Shown here: one piece after another, positions 1 through 11,607 of the stretch
How the letters are laid out: each line of letters begins with the position of its first letter
How positions within the stretch are numbered: the first letter of the stretch is position 1
Assembly: GCA_015058015.1 (NCBI GenBank)
Contig: SVDM01000010.1
Span: 29,904 to 93,903 of the forward strand
Direction: 5' to 3'
Length of the DNA stretch: 64,000 bases
From: Lachnospiraceae bacterium
GTDB taxonomy: Bacteria; Bacillota; Clostridia; Lachnospirales; Lachnospiraceae
Notes under the pieces: generated by a model
What the model was told of the DNA's origin: nothing
The model's input: the letters and a program-made list of their open reading frames with translations, nothing else
The model's database searches: none
Made by a program: the position numbers and the translations under genes

Positions 1-2
1 TT

Positions 3-3000
3 ATAGAAAGACCCGAAGAAGCAGAAAGCGACCTTGACTTTGACCGTATGCTCTACATCCTTCGAAGAGAATTTGAGCAAAGCAGTGTTAATACTTATGT
101 TCCATCCCTTTCATGCAGAACTATTGTTTATAAAGGAATGTTCCTGGTGGGACAGCTCCGTACCTTCTTTACAGATCTTGAAGATCCGGACTATGAGTCT
201 GCAATCGCTATGGTACATTCACGTTTTTCAACCAATACCACACCCAGCTGGAACAGGGCCCATCCCAACCGTCTTATGGTTCATAACGGTGAGATTAATA
301 CCATTAAGGGCAATGCAGATAAGATGCTGGCCCGTGAAGAGACCATGCATACACCCTTATTCTCAGATGAAGATATGACTAAGGTTCTTCCCATTATCTC
401 ACAAAGCGGCTCTGATTCAGCTATGCTTGATAATACCCTGGAATTCCTTATGATGAGCGGTATGGCGCTGCCCCTTGCGGCAACCATTATGATTCCGGAA
501 CCCTGGTCTCACAACGAGACCTTGACCCAGGAAGAACGTGACTTCTACCAGTACTATGCCACCATGATGGAGCCCTGGGATGGCCCGGCCTCCATACTCT
601 TCTCAGACGGAGATGTAATGGGAGCTATCTTAGACAGAAACGGCCTTCGTCCTTCCAGATACTATGTAATGGATGACGGAAGACTGATTCTTTCTTCCGA
701 GGTTGGAGTATTAGACCTTGAGGAGAAGCATATCGTTAAGAAGGAAAGACTTCATCCCGGTAAGCTTTTGTTGGTGGATACTAAGGAGAAGCGCATCATT
801 ACGGATGAAGAAATTAAGAAAATGTATGCCCACGGCAAACCATATGGAGAATGGCTTGACAGTAAGCTCCTTACCTTAGGGGGAATTAAAATTCCCAACA
901 AGAAGGTACCCACCTGCGAGGGAAGAGAGCGTGCCAGACTCCAGAAGGCCTTTGGATACTCCTGGGAGAATTTCTACGACAGTATCAGAGCAATGGCTCT
1001 TAATGGCAGTGAAGCAATCGGCTCCATGGGAGTCGATACCCCCATTGCAGCATTGTCCGGTGAATACCAGCCACTGTTCTACTACTTTAAACAGTTATTC
1101 GCCCAGGTTACCAATCCCCCTATTGATGCCCAGAGGGAAGAGATAGTTACTTCCAGAACGGTATATGCGGGAACCAACGGTAATCTCTTAGAGGAGAAAC
1201 CGGAGAACTGCCAGGTATTAAAGATAAACAATCCTATCCTTACGGATCTGGATTTACTTAAGATTGAAAATATGAAGAAAGAGGGATTTAGAGTATCTAA
1301 GGTCTCTACCCTCTTCTATAAGAGTACACCTATGAAGAGGGTGTTAAACCACCTTTTTGTTGAGGTAGATAAAGCCTACAGAGAAGGCACCAACATTCTT
1401 ATTCTTTCCGACAGGGGAGTAGATGAGAACCACGTGGCAATCCCCAGTTTACTGGCGGTGGCAGCGGTTCACAAGCATCTGGTTGAGACTAAGAAATGTA
1501 CAGCCATGTCCCTTATTGTGGAATCAGGAGAGCCCAGGGAAGTTCACCACTTCGCAACCCTCCTTGGTTTTGGTGCTTTGGCGGTTAATCCTTATCTTGC
1601 CCATGCCACCATCGCCCAGCTGGTGGAAGAAGAACTCCTGGATAAGGACTACTATGCGGCAGTGGATGATTATGACAATGCAATACTCTTCGGTATCGTA
1701 AAGATTGCTTCCAAGATGGGTATATCCACCATTCAGTCCTATCAGGGCAGCAAGATATTTGAAGCAATAGGTATATCTGAAGAAGTAATTAACGAATATT
1801 TCCCCGGAACTGTATCAAGAATCGGTGGAATAACCTTAGAGGATATCGGTAAGGCTGTGGATAAACAGCACTCAAAAGCCTTTGACCCCTTAGGACTCCC
1901 TGTTGATCTTGAACTTTCATCCACAGGAAGACATAAAGAAAGAGGCAAGGGAGAGCAGCACAGATACAATCCTTTGACTATCCATGCCCTGCAGCAATCC
2001 ACCAGAGAAGGGGACTTCAAGAAGTTTAAGGAATACACCAAGATGGTGGATGTAGAGCAGACAGGATATCTTAGAAGCCTTCTTGAGTTTAAGACGGCGG
2101 ATAAGCCCATCCCCTTAGAAGAGGTGGAAAGCGAGGATTCAATAGTTACAAGATTTAAGACGGGAGCCATGTCCTACGGTTCAATATCAGAGGAGGCGCA
2201 TGTGGCCCTTGCTGTGGCCATGAACCACTTACATGGTAAGTCCAACAGCGGTGAGGGCGGAGAAAGTGATGAGCGTCTTATGTCTGCGGGAACAAGCCGG
2301 GATAAAAGTTCATCCATTAAGCAGGTAGCCAGCGGACGTTTCGGTGTAACCAGTAAGTATCTGGTCTCCGCAAAAGAGATTCAGATTAAGATGGCACAGG
2401 GGGCAAAACCCGGTGAGGGTGGACATTTGCCCGGCAAGAAGGTATATCCCTGGATTGCAAAAACCAGACACTCAACCCCGGGAGTAAGCCTTATATCCCC
2501 GCCACCCCACCATGACATTTATTCAATCGAGGATTTGGCTCAGCTTATATATGACCTTAAGAATGCCAATAAGGATGCCAGAATCTCAGTAAAACTGGTA
2601 TCTGAGGCAGGAGTGGGAACCGTTGCGGCAGGTGTTGCCAAGGCGGGAGCGTCAGTTGTACTAATATCAGGATATGACGGTGGAACGGGAGCAGCTCCCC
2701 TTTCATCAATTCATAATGCGGGAATGCCCTGGGAGCTTGGCCTTGCGGAGACACACCAGACCCTTATTGCCAACGGCCTTCGTAATCGTGTAGTGGTGGA
2801 GACTGACGGTAAGCTTATGAGCGGCAAGGACGTGGCCATTGCAGCAATGCTGGGAGCAGAGGAGTTCGGTTTTGCCACGGCACCCCTTATTACTCTTGGT
2901 TGCGTAATGATGCGTGCCTGTCAGTCAGATACCTGCCCCATGGGTATTGCAACTCAGAACCCGGAACTTCGCAAGCGTTTTGCCGGTAAGCCGGAATATG

Positions 3001-4091
3001 TGGAGAACTTCATGAGATTCGTGGCAAGAGAACTTCGTGAAATCATGAGTAGCTTAGGGGTAAGAACCGTGGCTGAGCTGGTGGGTCGAAGCGACCTTCT
3101 TAGAGTACGCAAAGAGCTAAGTGACAGGGAGAGCAAGTTAAACTTAGAAAGAATCCTTCTTCACATGGGAGATGATATTGTAACTCATGATGAGAAGAAC
3201 CTTTATGACTTTAAGCTAGATGCCACCAAGGATATAGCGGTACTTCTTAAGTCAAAGGGTATTAAAAAGGCCCTTGAGACAGGAGAAAAGACCCAGGCCA
3301 AGGTTAGCTTAAAGAGTGTTGACAGAACCTTCGGAACCCTCCTTGGATCAGAGATTACCAGAACCAACCCCAAGGGACTTAAGGAGGATACCATTACTGT
3401 AAAATGCACAGGCTCAGGAGGACAAAGCTTCGGGGCATTTATCCCTAAGGGTCTGACATTAAAGCTTACAGGTGATTCCAACGACTATTTCGGAAAAGGT
3501 CTATCCGGCGGCAAACTTATTGTATCTGCACCGAAAGATGCGGGATATGAACCAAAAGAAAACATTATCATCGGAAATGTAGCATTGTACGGAGCAACCT
3601 CCGGAGAAGCTTATATTGCAGGAGTTGCCGGAGAGAGATTCGCCGTTCGTAATTCCGGCGCCACCGCTGTAGTAGAAGGAGTGGGTGAGCACGGATGCGA
3701 GTATATGACCGGCGGATGTGTGGCAATCTTAGGTCCCACAGGTAAGAACTTCGCGGCAGGTATGAGCGGCGGTGTGGCATACGTTCTTGATGAAGAGAAT
3801 ACATTATATAAAAACCTGAATAAACAGATGGTAAGTATGGAAGCCCTGACCTATACGGGTGATATCGAGGAACTTCGCCGTATTCTGGCAAACCACGTTA
3901 GATACACCGGTTCAGAAAAGGGTAAGGAGATTCTGGATAATTTCGAGGAATACATCGGACATTTTAAGAAGATTATTCCTGTTGATTACAAAGAAATCTT
4001 ACGTCTTATCGCCAAATGCGAGGAGACGGGAGCTGACATGGAGACAGCCAAGATAGAGGCTTTCAGAGAGTTTGTGGGAGGTGAGAAGTAA
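3..4091 (+). CDS. gltB: Glutamate synthase (NADPH) large subunit, 5' end outside window
   Basis: Large subunit of glutamate synthase, which moves the amide of glutamine onto 2-oxoglutarate to give two glutamates. The reading frame is already open at base 3 and runs without a stop through residues IERPEEAESDLDFDRM before the first visible ATG at 48, so the gene starts upstream and the N-terminal nucleophilic Cys is not in view. 1362 residues are visible against about 1500 in the family. Seen in order: class II amidotransferase remainder (NRNGLRPSRY-type region), central domain, FMN-binding synthase domain (SGEGGESDERL, KPGEGGHLPG), the iron-sulfur cysteines in MRACQSDTCPMGIATQ, and the glycine-rich C-terminal beta-helix domain (GATSGEAYIAG). 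Its stop overlaps the gltD start by one base, which indicates translational coupling. Confidence 0.97.
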   Translation: MERPEEAESDLDFDRMLYILRREFEQSSVNTYVPSLSCRTIVYKGMFLVGQLRTFFTDLEDPDYESAIAMVHSRFSTNTTPSWNRAHPNRLMVHNGEINTIKGNADKMLAREETMHTPLFSDEDMTKVLPIISQSGSDSAMLDNTLEFLMMSGMALPLAATIMIPEPWSHNETLTQEERDFYQYYATMMEPWDGPASILFSDGDVMGAILDRNGLRPSRYYVMDDGRLILSSEVGVLDLEEKHIVKKERLHPGKLLLVDTKEKRIITDEEIKKMYAHGKPYGEWLDSKLLTLGGIKIPNKKVPTCEGRERARLQKAFGYSWENFYDSIRAMALNGSEAIGSMGVDTPIAALSGEYQPLFYYFKQLFAQVTNPPIDAQREEIVTSRTVYAGTNGNLLEEKPENCQVLKINNPILTDLDLLKIENMKKEGFRVSKVSTLFYKSTPMKRVLNHLFVEVDKAYREGTNILILSDRGVDENHVAIPSLLAVAAVHKHLVETKKCTAMSLIVESGEPREVHHFATLLGFGALAVNPYLAHATIAQLVEEELLDKDYYAAVDDYDNAILFGIVKIASKMGISTIQSYQGSKIFEAIGISEEVINEYFPGTVSRIGGITLEDIGKAVDKQHSKAFDPLGLPVDLELSSTGRHKERGKGEQHRYNPLTIHALQQSTREGDFKKFKEYTKMVDVEQTGYLRSLLEFKTADKPIPLEEVESEDSIVTRFKTGAMSYGSISEEAHVALAVAMNHLHGKSNSGEGGESDERLMSAGTSRDKSSSIKQVASGRFGVTSKYLVSAKEIQIKMAQGAKPGEGGHLPGKKVYPWIAKTRHSTPGVSLISPPPHHDIYSIEDLAQLIYDLKNANKDARISVKLVSEAGVGTVAAGVAKAGASVVLISGYDGGTGAAPLSSIHNAGMPWELGLAETHQTLIANGLRNRVVVETDGKLMSGKDVAIAAMLGAEEFGFATAPLITLGCVMMRACQSDTCPMGIATQNPELRKRFAGKPEYVENFMRFVARELREIMSSLGVRTVAELVGRSDLLRVRKELSDRESKLNLERILLHMGDDIVTHDEKNLYDFKLDATKDIAVLLKSKGIKKALETGEKTQAKVSLKSVDRTFGTLLGSEITRTNPKGLKEDTITVKCTGSGGQSFGAFIPKGLTLKLTGDSNDYFGKGLSGGKLIVSAPKDAGYEPKENIIIGNVALYGATSGEAYIAGVAGERFAVRNSGATAVVEGVGEHGCEYMTGGCVAILGPTGKNFAAGMSGGVAYVLDEENTLYKNLNKQMVSMEALTYTGDIEELRRILANHVRYTGSEKGKEILDNFEEYIGHFKKIIPVDYKEILRLIAKCEETGADMETAKIEAFREFVGGEK

Positions 4092-5575
4092 TGGGAAAAA
4101 GCACAGGCTTTTTGGAATATGCAAGAGAAGAGGAAAAGGTAAGATGCGAGGCTGAGAGAGTAAAGGACTTTAAAGAGTTTCATGGGAGCCTGTCTGAAGC
4201 GGCAAGAACTCGCCAGGCAGCCCGTTGTATGGACTGTGGCGTACCCTTTTGCCAGTTTGGTGGGCAGATTGCCGGAATGGTAAGTGGATGCCCCTTGCAC
4301 AATCTGGTACCGGAGTTGAACGAGCTGGTATACAGAGGCAGGATGGAAGAGGCCTACAGAAGGCTTTCAAAGACCCACTGCTTTCCGGAATTTACAAGCA
4401 GGGTTTGTCCCGCCCTTTGTGAGGCGGCCTGCACCTGCGGTCTTCACGATGCTCCGGTATCCACCAAAGCGAACGAGAAGGCGGTAATAGAATATGCCTT
4501 TGCCAAAGGACTTGTTAAGGAAGAGATACCGGCTGTTAGAACCGGCAAGAAGGTTGCAGTGGTAGGAAGCGGTCCGGCGGGCTTGGCAGCAGCTAAACTT
4601 CTAAGAAAAAGAGGACATGAGGTAACGGTGTTCGAGCGCTCCGACAGGGTAGGAGGATTACTTCGTTACGGAATCCCCAACATGAAGCTGGATAAGGCGG
4701 TTATAGACAGAAGAATAGCCCTTATGGAGGAAGCGGGAGTTACCTTTAAGGTTAATTCCGACATCGGCAGGGATATAAAGGTAAAGACCCTGCAGGAGGA
4801 ATTCGACAGCATAATACTTGCCTGCGGTGCGTCAAAACCAAGAGATATAAAGGCGCCCGGAAGAGAAGCAAAAGGGATATTCTTTGCAGTGGATTTCTTA
4901 TCAAAAGTTACCAAGAGACTATTAGACAGCAGATTCGAAGATGTGCCATACGAGCTGGCAAAGGATAAAGATGTAGTGGTAATAGGCGGTGGTGATACAG
5001 GCAATGATTGTGTGGGAACCTGCATCCGCCTTGGAGCAAAGAGCGTTACCCAGTTAGAGATGATGCCGAAGCCATCAGAGGAAAGAAGAAATAATAATCC
5101 CTGGCCGGAGTGGCCTAAGGTTTTAAAAACCGATTATGGTCAGGAAGAGGCTATATGGAAGTTCGGGGAAGACCCCAGAGTATATCAGACCACTGTTTCA
5201 GAGTTTGTAAAAGACAATAAGGGTAACTTAAAAGAACTTGTACTTGTAAGTCTCGAGGAAAAGAAGGATAAGAAGACGGGAAGAGTTACCATGACTCCCG
5301 TAAAGGGTAGCGAGAGAAGGGTTCCTGCAGAACTTGCACTCATAGCGGCGGGATTTACCGGAAGTGAAGAATATGTAACCAAAGCATTTGGTGTGGAGTG
5401 TGATAATCGCACAAATGTAAAAGCAGACGAGACAAGCTATGAGACCAATGTCCCGGGGGTTTATACTGCGGGAGATATGCACACGGGACAATCTTTAGTG
5501 GTGCGTGCCATTGCGGAAGGAATGGCCGTTGCAAGAGCTGTGGATGAGGCCTTAATGGGTTATACCAATTTATAG
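4091..5575 (+). CDS. gltD: Glutamate synthase small subunit
   Basis: Beta subunit of glutamate synthase; it takes electrons from NADPH through FAD and two 4Fe-4S clusters and passes them to GltB. The 494-residue length is normal. N-terminal cysteine motifs are visible (CMDCGVPFC near residue 47, then CPLHN, CPALCEAACTCG), followed by an FAD dinucleotide-binding motif (VVGSGPAGLAAAKLL near residue 156), an NADPH-binding motif (VVIGGGDTGNDCVG near 297) and the C-terminal GVYTAGDMHTGQSLVV flavin motif. The ATG shares its A with the gltB TAA stop (TAATG), so coupling fixes this start. Confidence 0.97.
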   Translation: MGKSTGFLEYAREEEKVRCEAERVKDFKEFHGSLSEAARTRQAARCMDCGVPFCQFGGQIAGMVSGCPLHNLVPELNELVYRGRMEEAYRRLSKTHCFPEFTSRVCPALCEAACTCGLHDAPVSTKANEKAVIEYAFAKGLVKEEIPAVRTGKKVAVVGSGPAGLAAAKLLRKRGHEVTVFERSDRVGGLLRYGIPNMKLDKAVIDRRIALMEEAGVTFKVNSDIGRDIKVKTLQEEFDSIILACGASKPRDIKAPGREAKGIFFAVDFLSKVTKRLLDSRFEDVPYELAKDKDVVVIGGGDTGNDCVGTCIRLGAKSVTQLEMMPKPSEERRNNNPWPEWPKVLKTDYGQEEAIWKFGEDPRVYQTTVSEFVKDNKGNLKELVLVSLEEKKDKKTGRVTMTPVKGSERRVPAELALIAAGFTGSEEYVTKAFGVECDNRTNVKADETSYETNVPGVYTAGDMHTGQSLVVRAIAEGMAVARAVDEALMGYTNL

Positions 5576-5594
5576 AATTTTGTGATTTTTTCTA

Positions 5595-5623
5595 TTGAAA
5601 GGAAAAAAATGTTATTGCATAAT
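5595..5623 (+). promoter_or_regulatory. Candidate sigma-A promoter of pyrG
   Basis: TTGAAA at 5595-5600, a 17-bp spacer, then CATAAT at 5618-5623, ending 20 bp before the pyrG ATG. It would let pyrG and the following genes be transcribed separately from gltBD. Sequence match only. Confidence 0.5.
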
Positions 5624-5628
5624 TTTGA

Positions 5629-7242
<1,614 letters not shown>

Positions 7243-7268
7243 ACACTGGTAACACGGAGGCGTAACAG

Positions 7269-8348
7269 ATGAAGTACAACAGGAAACTAATATTGGAGGA
7301 CGGAAGCGAGTTTTATGGCACGGGATTCGGTAGTGGCCGGGATGTGGTATGCGAAGTGGTATTTAACACATCCATGGCAGGCTACCAGGAGATAGTGTCG
7401 GACCCGTCATATACGGACCAGGCCATAGTTATGTCCTATCCCTTAATAGGAAACTACGGTATAACCGAAGAGGATTTCGAAAGCAAGATGATATCCCCCA
7501 CGGCATTTATCGTTAGGGATATTAATGACAATCCTTCCAATTTCAGATTCACCAAGACTTTGTCTGAACTCTTGGAGGAGGCGGACGTACCGGGACTTAC
7601 AGGTATCGACACCAGGAAACTGGTTAGAAATATCAGAGATAAGGGCTCAAAAAGAGGCATCATTACAGATGCTTCCACCCCTACGGACAGAGGCCTGCAG
7701 ATTATTGCGGACACCCCGGTGCCCCATGATGCGGTAGCCCGTGTAAGTTGTAAGAAAAAATGGTACAGCAGAACCTCCAATCCTAAGTTTAACGTGGTGG
7801 CCATTGACTGCGGTATGAAGACCAATATCATAAGAAGCCTCAACAAGAACAGGTGCAATGTAACAATTGTGCCCTACAATACTTCGGCTGAGGACATCCT
7901 GGCATTGGGTGCCGACGGATTGTTTATAAGTAACGGTCCGGGAGACCCCACAGATGTACCGGAAGTTATAGAGACCTTGAAGGAACTTAAAGGAAAGATG
8001 CCCATGTTTGGTATCTGCTTAGGGCATCAGCTTATTGCCCTTTCTTACGGTGCCGAGACTTACAAGTTAAAATTCGGCCACAGGGGAGGCAATCATCCGG
8101 TAAAGGATCTGGTTACGGGAAGAATTGAGATTACCAGCCAGAACCACAGCTACGCTGTACGTGAGGCAAGCCTGTCCGGCACAGGCCTTACCGTATCTCA
8201 TATCAATCTCCTTGATAATACGGTGGAGGGCTTGGAAAGTGAGACTGATAAGGTATTCTCCGTACAGTATCATCCGGAGAGCTGTCCGGGACCGGAAGAT
8301 TCAGCTCATTTATTTGAAAGATTTATAGAAAACATGAAAAGAGGGTAG
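7269..8348 (+). CDS. carA: Carbamoyl-phosphate synthase small subunit
   Basis: Hydrolyses glutamine and feeds ammonia to CarB for carbamoyl phosphate, the precursor of pyrimidines and arginine. The 359 residues show the N-terminal CPSase small domain (LILEDGSEFYGTGFG, FNTSMAGYQEI) and a C-terminal amidotransferase domain with the nucleophile Cys in MFGICLGHQ and the catalytic His in FSVQYHPE. Ribosome binding site GGAGG is 26 bp after pyrG. It is followed 3 bp later by carB, so the two are one translational unit. Confidence 0.98.
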   Translation: MKYNRKLILEDGSEFYGTGFGSGRDVVCEVVFNTSMAGYQEIVSDPSYTDQAIVMSYPLIGNYGITEEDFESKMISPTAFIVRDINDNPSNFRFTKTLSELLEEADVPGLTGIDTRKLVRNIRDKGSKRGIITDASTPTDRGLQIIADTPVPHDAVARVSCKKKWYSRTSNPKFNVVAIDCGMKTNIIRSLNKNRCNVTIVPYNTSAEDILALGADGLFISNGPGDPTDVPEVIETLKELKGKMPMFGICLGHQLIALSYGAETYKLKFGHRGGNHPVKDLVTGRIEITSQNHSYAVREASLSGTGLTVSHINLLDNTVEGLESETDKVFSVQYHPESCPGPEDSAHLFERFIENMKRG

Positions 8349-8351
8349 ACC

Positions 8352-11300
8352 ATGCCAAAGAGAACAGACATAAAGAAAGTATTAGTAATCGGTTCGGGTC
8401 CTATCGTTATAGGACAGGCAGCAGAGTTCGACTATGCGGGAACCCAGGCTTGTCTTGCCCTTAAAGAAGAAGGATACGAAGTAATTCTTGCCAACTCCAA
8501 CCCCGCCACTATTATGACGGACAACTCCATTGCAGATAAGGTTTACATGGAGCCTTTGACCTTAGAGTACATGGCAAGGATATGCAGATATGAGAGACCG
8601 GATGCCATCGTCCCGGGAATAGGAGGACAGACGGGTCTTAACCTGTCTCTTAGATTATATGAGAAGGGAATCCTTGATGAGTGTGAGATAGAGCTCCTTG
8701 GAACAAGCGCTGACAGTATCAGAAGAGCGGAAGACAGAGAACTCTTCAAGGAATTGTGCGAGGAGTTGGGAGAACCTGTTGTGCCTTCAGCCATTGCGGA
8801 AAGTGTGGATGAGGGACTTGCTGCGGCAGCAGAAATAGGCTATCCCGTTATACTTCGTCCGGCATTTACCCTGGGTGGAACCGGAGGCGGCTTCGCCGAT
8901 AATGACGACGAGATGAGAGAGAAGATGAAGAATGCCTTATCCCTCTCACCTGTGGGCCAGGTTCTGGTAGAAAAGAGTATTAAAGGTTATAAGGAAATCG
9001 AGTACGAAGTAATCCGTGATGCCAATGATACAGCCATTACTGTATGTAACATGGAGAACTTAGACCCGGTGGGAATTCATACAGGAGACTCCATTGTTGT
9101 GGCCCCCAGCCAGACTCTTACCAACAAAGAGTATCATATGCTTCGTAACAGTGCGTTAAAGATAATACGAGCTTTAAAGATTGAGGGAGGATGTAACGTT
9201 CAATTTGCCTTAGACCCTGAGTCCTTTAGCTATTATGTTATAGAGGTTAACCCCAGAGTATCAAGATCTTCGGCTCTGGCATCCAAGGCCAGCGGATATC
9301 CTATAGCAAGAGTATCCGCCAAGATTGCAGTGGGTATGAATCTTCATGAGATTCAACTTGCCAATACACCGGCCTGCTTTGAACCCTCCCTTGACTATGT
9401 GGTTACCAAGATACCCAGATTCCCCTTTGATAAGTTCACTTTAGCATCCAATGTTCTCTCCACCCAGATGAAGGCTACGGGAGAGACCATGAGTGTGGGA
9501 AGAACCATGGAGGAGAGTCTTCTTAAGGCTATTCGTTCCCTTGAGGACGGTAAGAATCATATTCACCTTGAGAAATTTGATATTAAGAGTTTGTCGGACA
9601 AGACAGGCCATGAGGCTATAGAAGAAGCCACGGCTAAGTTGCTTGAGTATATTGAGGAAGGTACGGACGACAGAATATATGCCATCTCCGAGCTTCTGTG
9701 GCTTGATGTGGATCCCCATATGATCTTCTTAAAGACGGGAATAGACATGTTCTTTTTGGATAAGATCAAGAATATTGTGGATTTCGAGAAGAAGGTAGAA
9801 GAACTTTGTGGAAAAGACAAAGAAGGGACCAAGATAGACAAGGAGCTCTTATATGATGCAAAGAAGATGGGATTCTCCGATTCCTACATCGCCGAGCTTA
9901 CGGGCTGTAGTGAAGATGATATCTGGCAGCTTCGCCGTATGTATGATATTCGCCCGGTATACAAGATGATTGATACCTGCGCCGGGGAATTTGACTCTTA
10001 TGTGCCCTACTTCTATTCCACATATGAAGAGGAGAATGAGTCTGTTGTATCCGATAACAAGAAGATTATAGTGTTGGGTTCCGGCCCCATTCGTATAGGC
10101 CAAGGTGTGGAATTCGATTATTCTACCGTTCATGCGGTTAAGACCATTCACGATATGGGATATGAAGCCATCGTTATTAACAACAATCCGGAGACTGTAT
10201 CAACGGATTATACCACTGCGGATAAGCTCTACTTTGAGCCCCTTACCACAGAGGATATTCTTAACATTATAGAGCTTGAAAAACCGGAAGGTGTTATTAC
10301 CTCTCTGGGAGGACAAACTGCCGTTAACTTAGCAGAGCCCCTGGAAAAGAGAGGGGTTAAGCTAATCGGTACCGGTACTAAGGCCATCTTTGCAGCAGAA
10401 GACAGGGATGCCTTCGAAGGAGTAATAAAAAGTCTGGGCATACCCCATCCCGAGGGTGTGGCAGTTACCAATATCCCCGATGGATTGAAGGCTGCTGCGG
10501 ATATCGGCTATCCTGTTTTGGTACGTCCTTCCTTCGTTCTGGGAGGAAGAGCCATGGAAATTGTGGCTAACGAGGAAATGCTTGCCCACTACCTTAACAA
10601 TGCGGTAGAGGTGGACAAGGACAGACCGGTTCTTGTAGACAAATATATCGTAGGTAAAGAAGTGGAAGTTGACGCCGTATGTGACGGCGTGGACGTATAT
10701 CTGCCGGGAATTATGGAACTGGTAGAGCGTACCGGTGTTCACTCCGGAGACAGTATCAGCGTATATCCCCCATATTCCATCTCGGAAAAGGTCAAGGATA
10801 CCATCTGGGACTACACCAAGAAATTGGGTGTGGGAATAGGAATCGTGGGACTTTACAACATCCAGTTTATAGTGGATGAGAATGATAACGTATTTATTAT
10901 AGAGGTTAACCCCAGGGCTTCACGAAGTGTACCCTTCCTGTCTAAGTCCACGGGAAGTTCCCTAGTAGATATAGCTACCAAGGTAATGCTTGGTAAGACC
11001 CTAAAGGAACTGGGACTGGCAGATGTAAGAAGAGAGGAAAAAGAGTCATGGTATGTTAAAGCACCGGCATTTTCCTTCGAGAAGTTAAATGGAATGGATG
11101 CTTATCTCTCACCGGAGATGAAGTCCACGGGAGAAGCCATAGGCTACGACAAGAGCTTAAACCGTGCATTGTATAAGGCTCTGCAGGCATCCGGAATCAA
11201 ATGTAAGGGATACGGTACCGTTGTGGTTACCCTTGCGGATGAGGATAAGGAAGAGGCCCTGCCTTTGGTACGCAGATTCTATCAGATGGGCTTTAATATT

Positions 11301-11588
11301 GAGGCCACTGTGGGAACCGGAACTTTCCTTAAGGAGCACGGCATCAGAACCCGTATAAGGGGCAAGCTCTCAGAGGGTAGCGATGAGATATTGCAGTCCA
11401 TCAGGGCAGGATACGTAAGTTATGTTATTAATACAAGAGCCATCCTTTCGGGGGTTCATTATGACGACGGTGTGGAGATTAGAAGATGCGCCATTATGAA
11501 CAACATCACAATGTTTACATCCCTTGATACCGTTAGAATATTACTTGATGTGTTAGAGGATATCTCTCCTTCCATCAGCACAATATAG
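8352..11588 (+). CDS. carB: Carbamoyl-phosphate synthase large subunit
   Basis: Makes carbamoyl phosphate from bicarbonate, ammonia and two ATP in complex with CarA. At 1078 residues it has the usual length and the internal duplication: a first ATP-grasp half beginning VLVIGSGPIVIGQAAEFDYAG near residue 10, and a second half beginning IIVLGSGPIRIGQGVEFDYS near residue 572. Both halves keep the EVNPR metal-binding motif. The C-terminal allosteric domain (residues about 940-1078) is present. It starts 3 bp after the carA stop. Confidence 0.98.
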   Translation: MPKRTDIKKVLVIGSGPIVIGQAAEFDYAGTQACLALKEEGYEVILANSNPATIMTDNSIADKVYMEPLTLEYMARICRYERPDAIVPGIGGQTGLNLSLRLYEKGILDECEIELLGTSADSIRRAEDRELFKELCEELGEPVVPSAIAESVDEGLAAAAEIGYPVILRPAFTLGGTGGGFADNDDEMREKMKNALSLSPVGQVLVEKSIKGYKEIEYEVIRDANDTAITVCNMENLDPVGIHTGDSIVVAPSQTLTNKEYHMLRNSALKIIRALKIEGGCNVQFALDPESFSYYVIEVNPRVSRSSALASKASGYPIARVSAKIAVGMNLHEIQLANTPACFEPSLDYVVTKIPRFPFDKFTLASNVLSTQMKATGETMSVGRTMEESLLKAIRSLEDGKNHIHLEKFDIKSLSDKTGHEAIEEATAKLLEYIEEGTDDRIYAISELLWLDVDPHMIFLKTGIDMFFLDKIKNIVDFEKKVEELCGKDKEGTKIDKELLYDAKKMGFSDSYIAELTGCSEDDIWQLRRMYDIRPVYKMIDTCAGEFDSYVPYFYSTYEEENESVVSDNKKIIVLGSGPIRIGQGVEFDYSTVHAVKTIHDMGYEAIVINNNPETVSTDYTTADKLYFEPLTTEDILNIIELEKPEGVITSLGGQTAVNLAEPLEKRGVKLIGTGTKAIFAAEDRDAFEGVIKSLGIPHPEGVAVTNIPDGLKAAADIGYPVLVRPSFVLGGRAMEIVANEEMLAHYLNNAVEVDKDRPVLVDKYIVGKEVEVDAVCDGVDVYLPGIMELVERTGVHSGDSISVYPPYSISEKVKDTIWDYTKKLGVGIGIVGLYNIQFIVDENDNVFIIEVNPRASRSVPFLSKSTGSSLVDIATKVMLGKTLKELGLADVRREEKESWYVKAPAFSFEKLNGMDAYLSPEMKSTGEAIGYDKSLNRALYKALQASGIKCKGYGTVVVTLADEDKEEALPLVRRFYQMGFNIEATVGTGTFLKEHGIRTRIRGKLSEGSDEILQSIRAGYVSYVINTRAILSGVHYDDGVEIRRCAIMNNITMFTSLDTVRILLDVLEDISPSISTI

Positions 11589-11607
11589 ATTGTAGCAGGA
11601 GGCAATT

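Noticed and set aside
3501..4300. Minus-strand ORFs inside gltB and gltD
   Set aside because: Shadows of strongly conserved plus-strand genes with no start signals of their own; the same holds for the other antisense ORFs in housekeeping genes.
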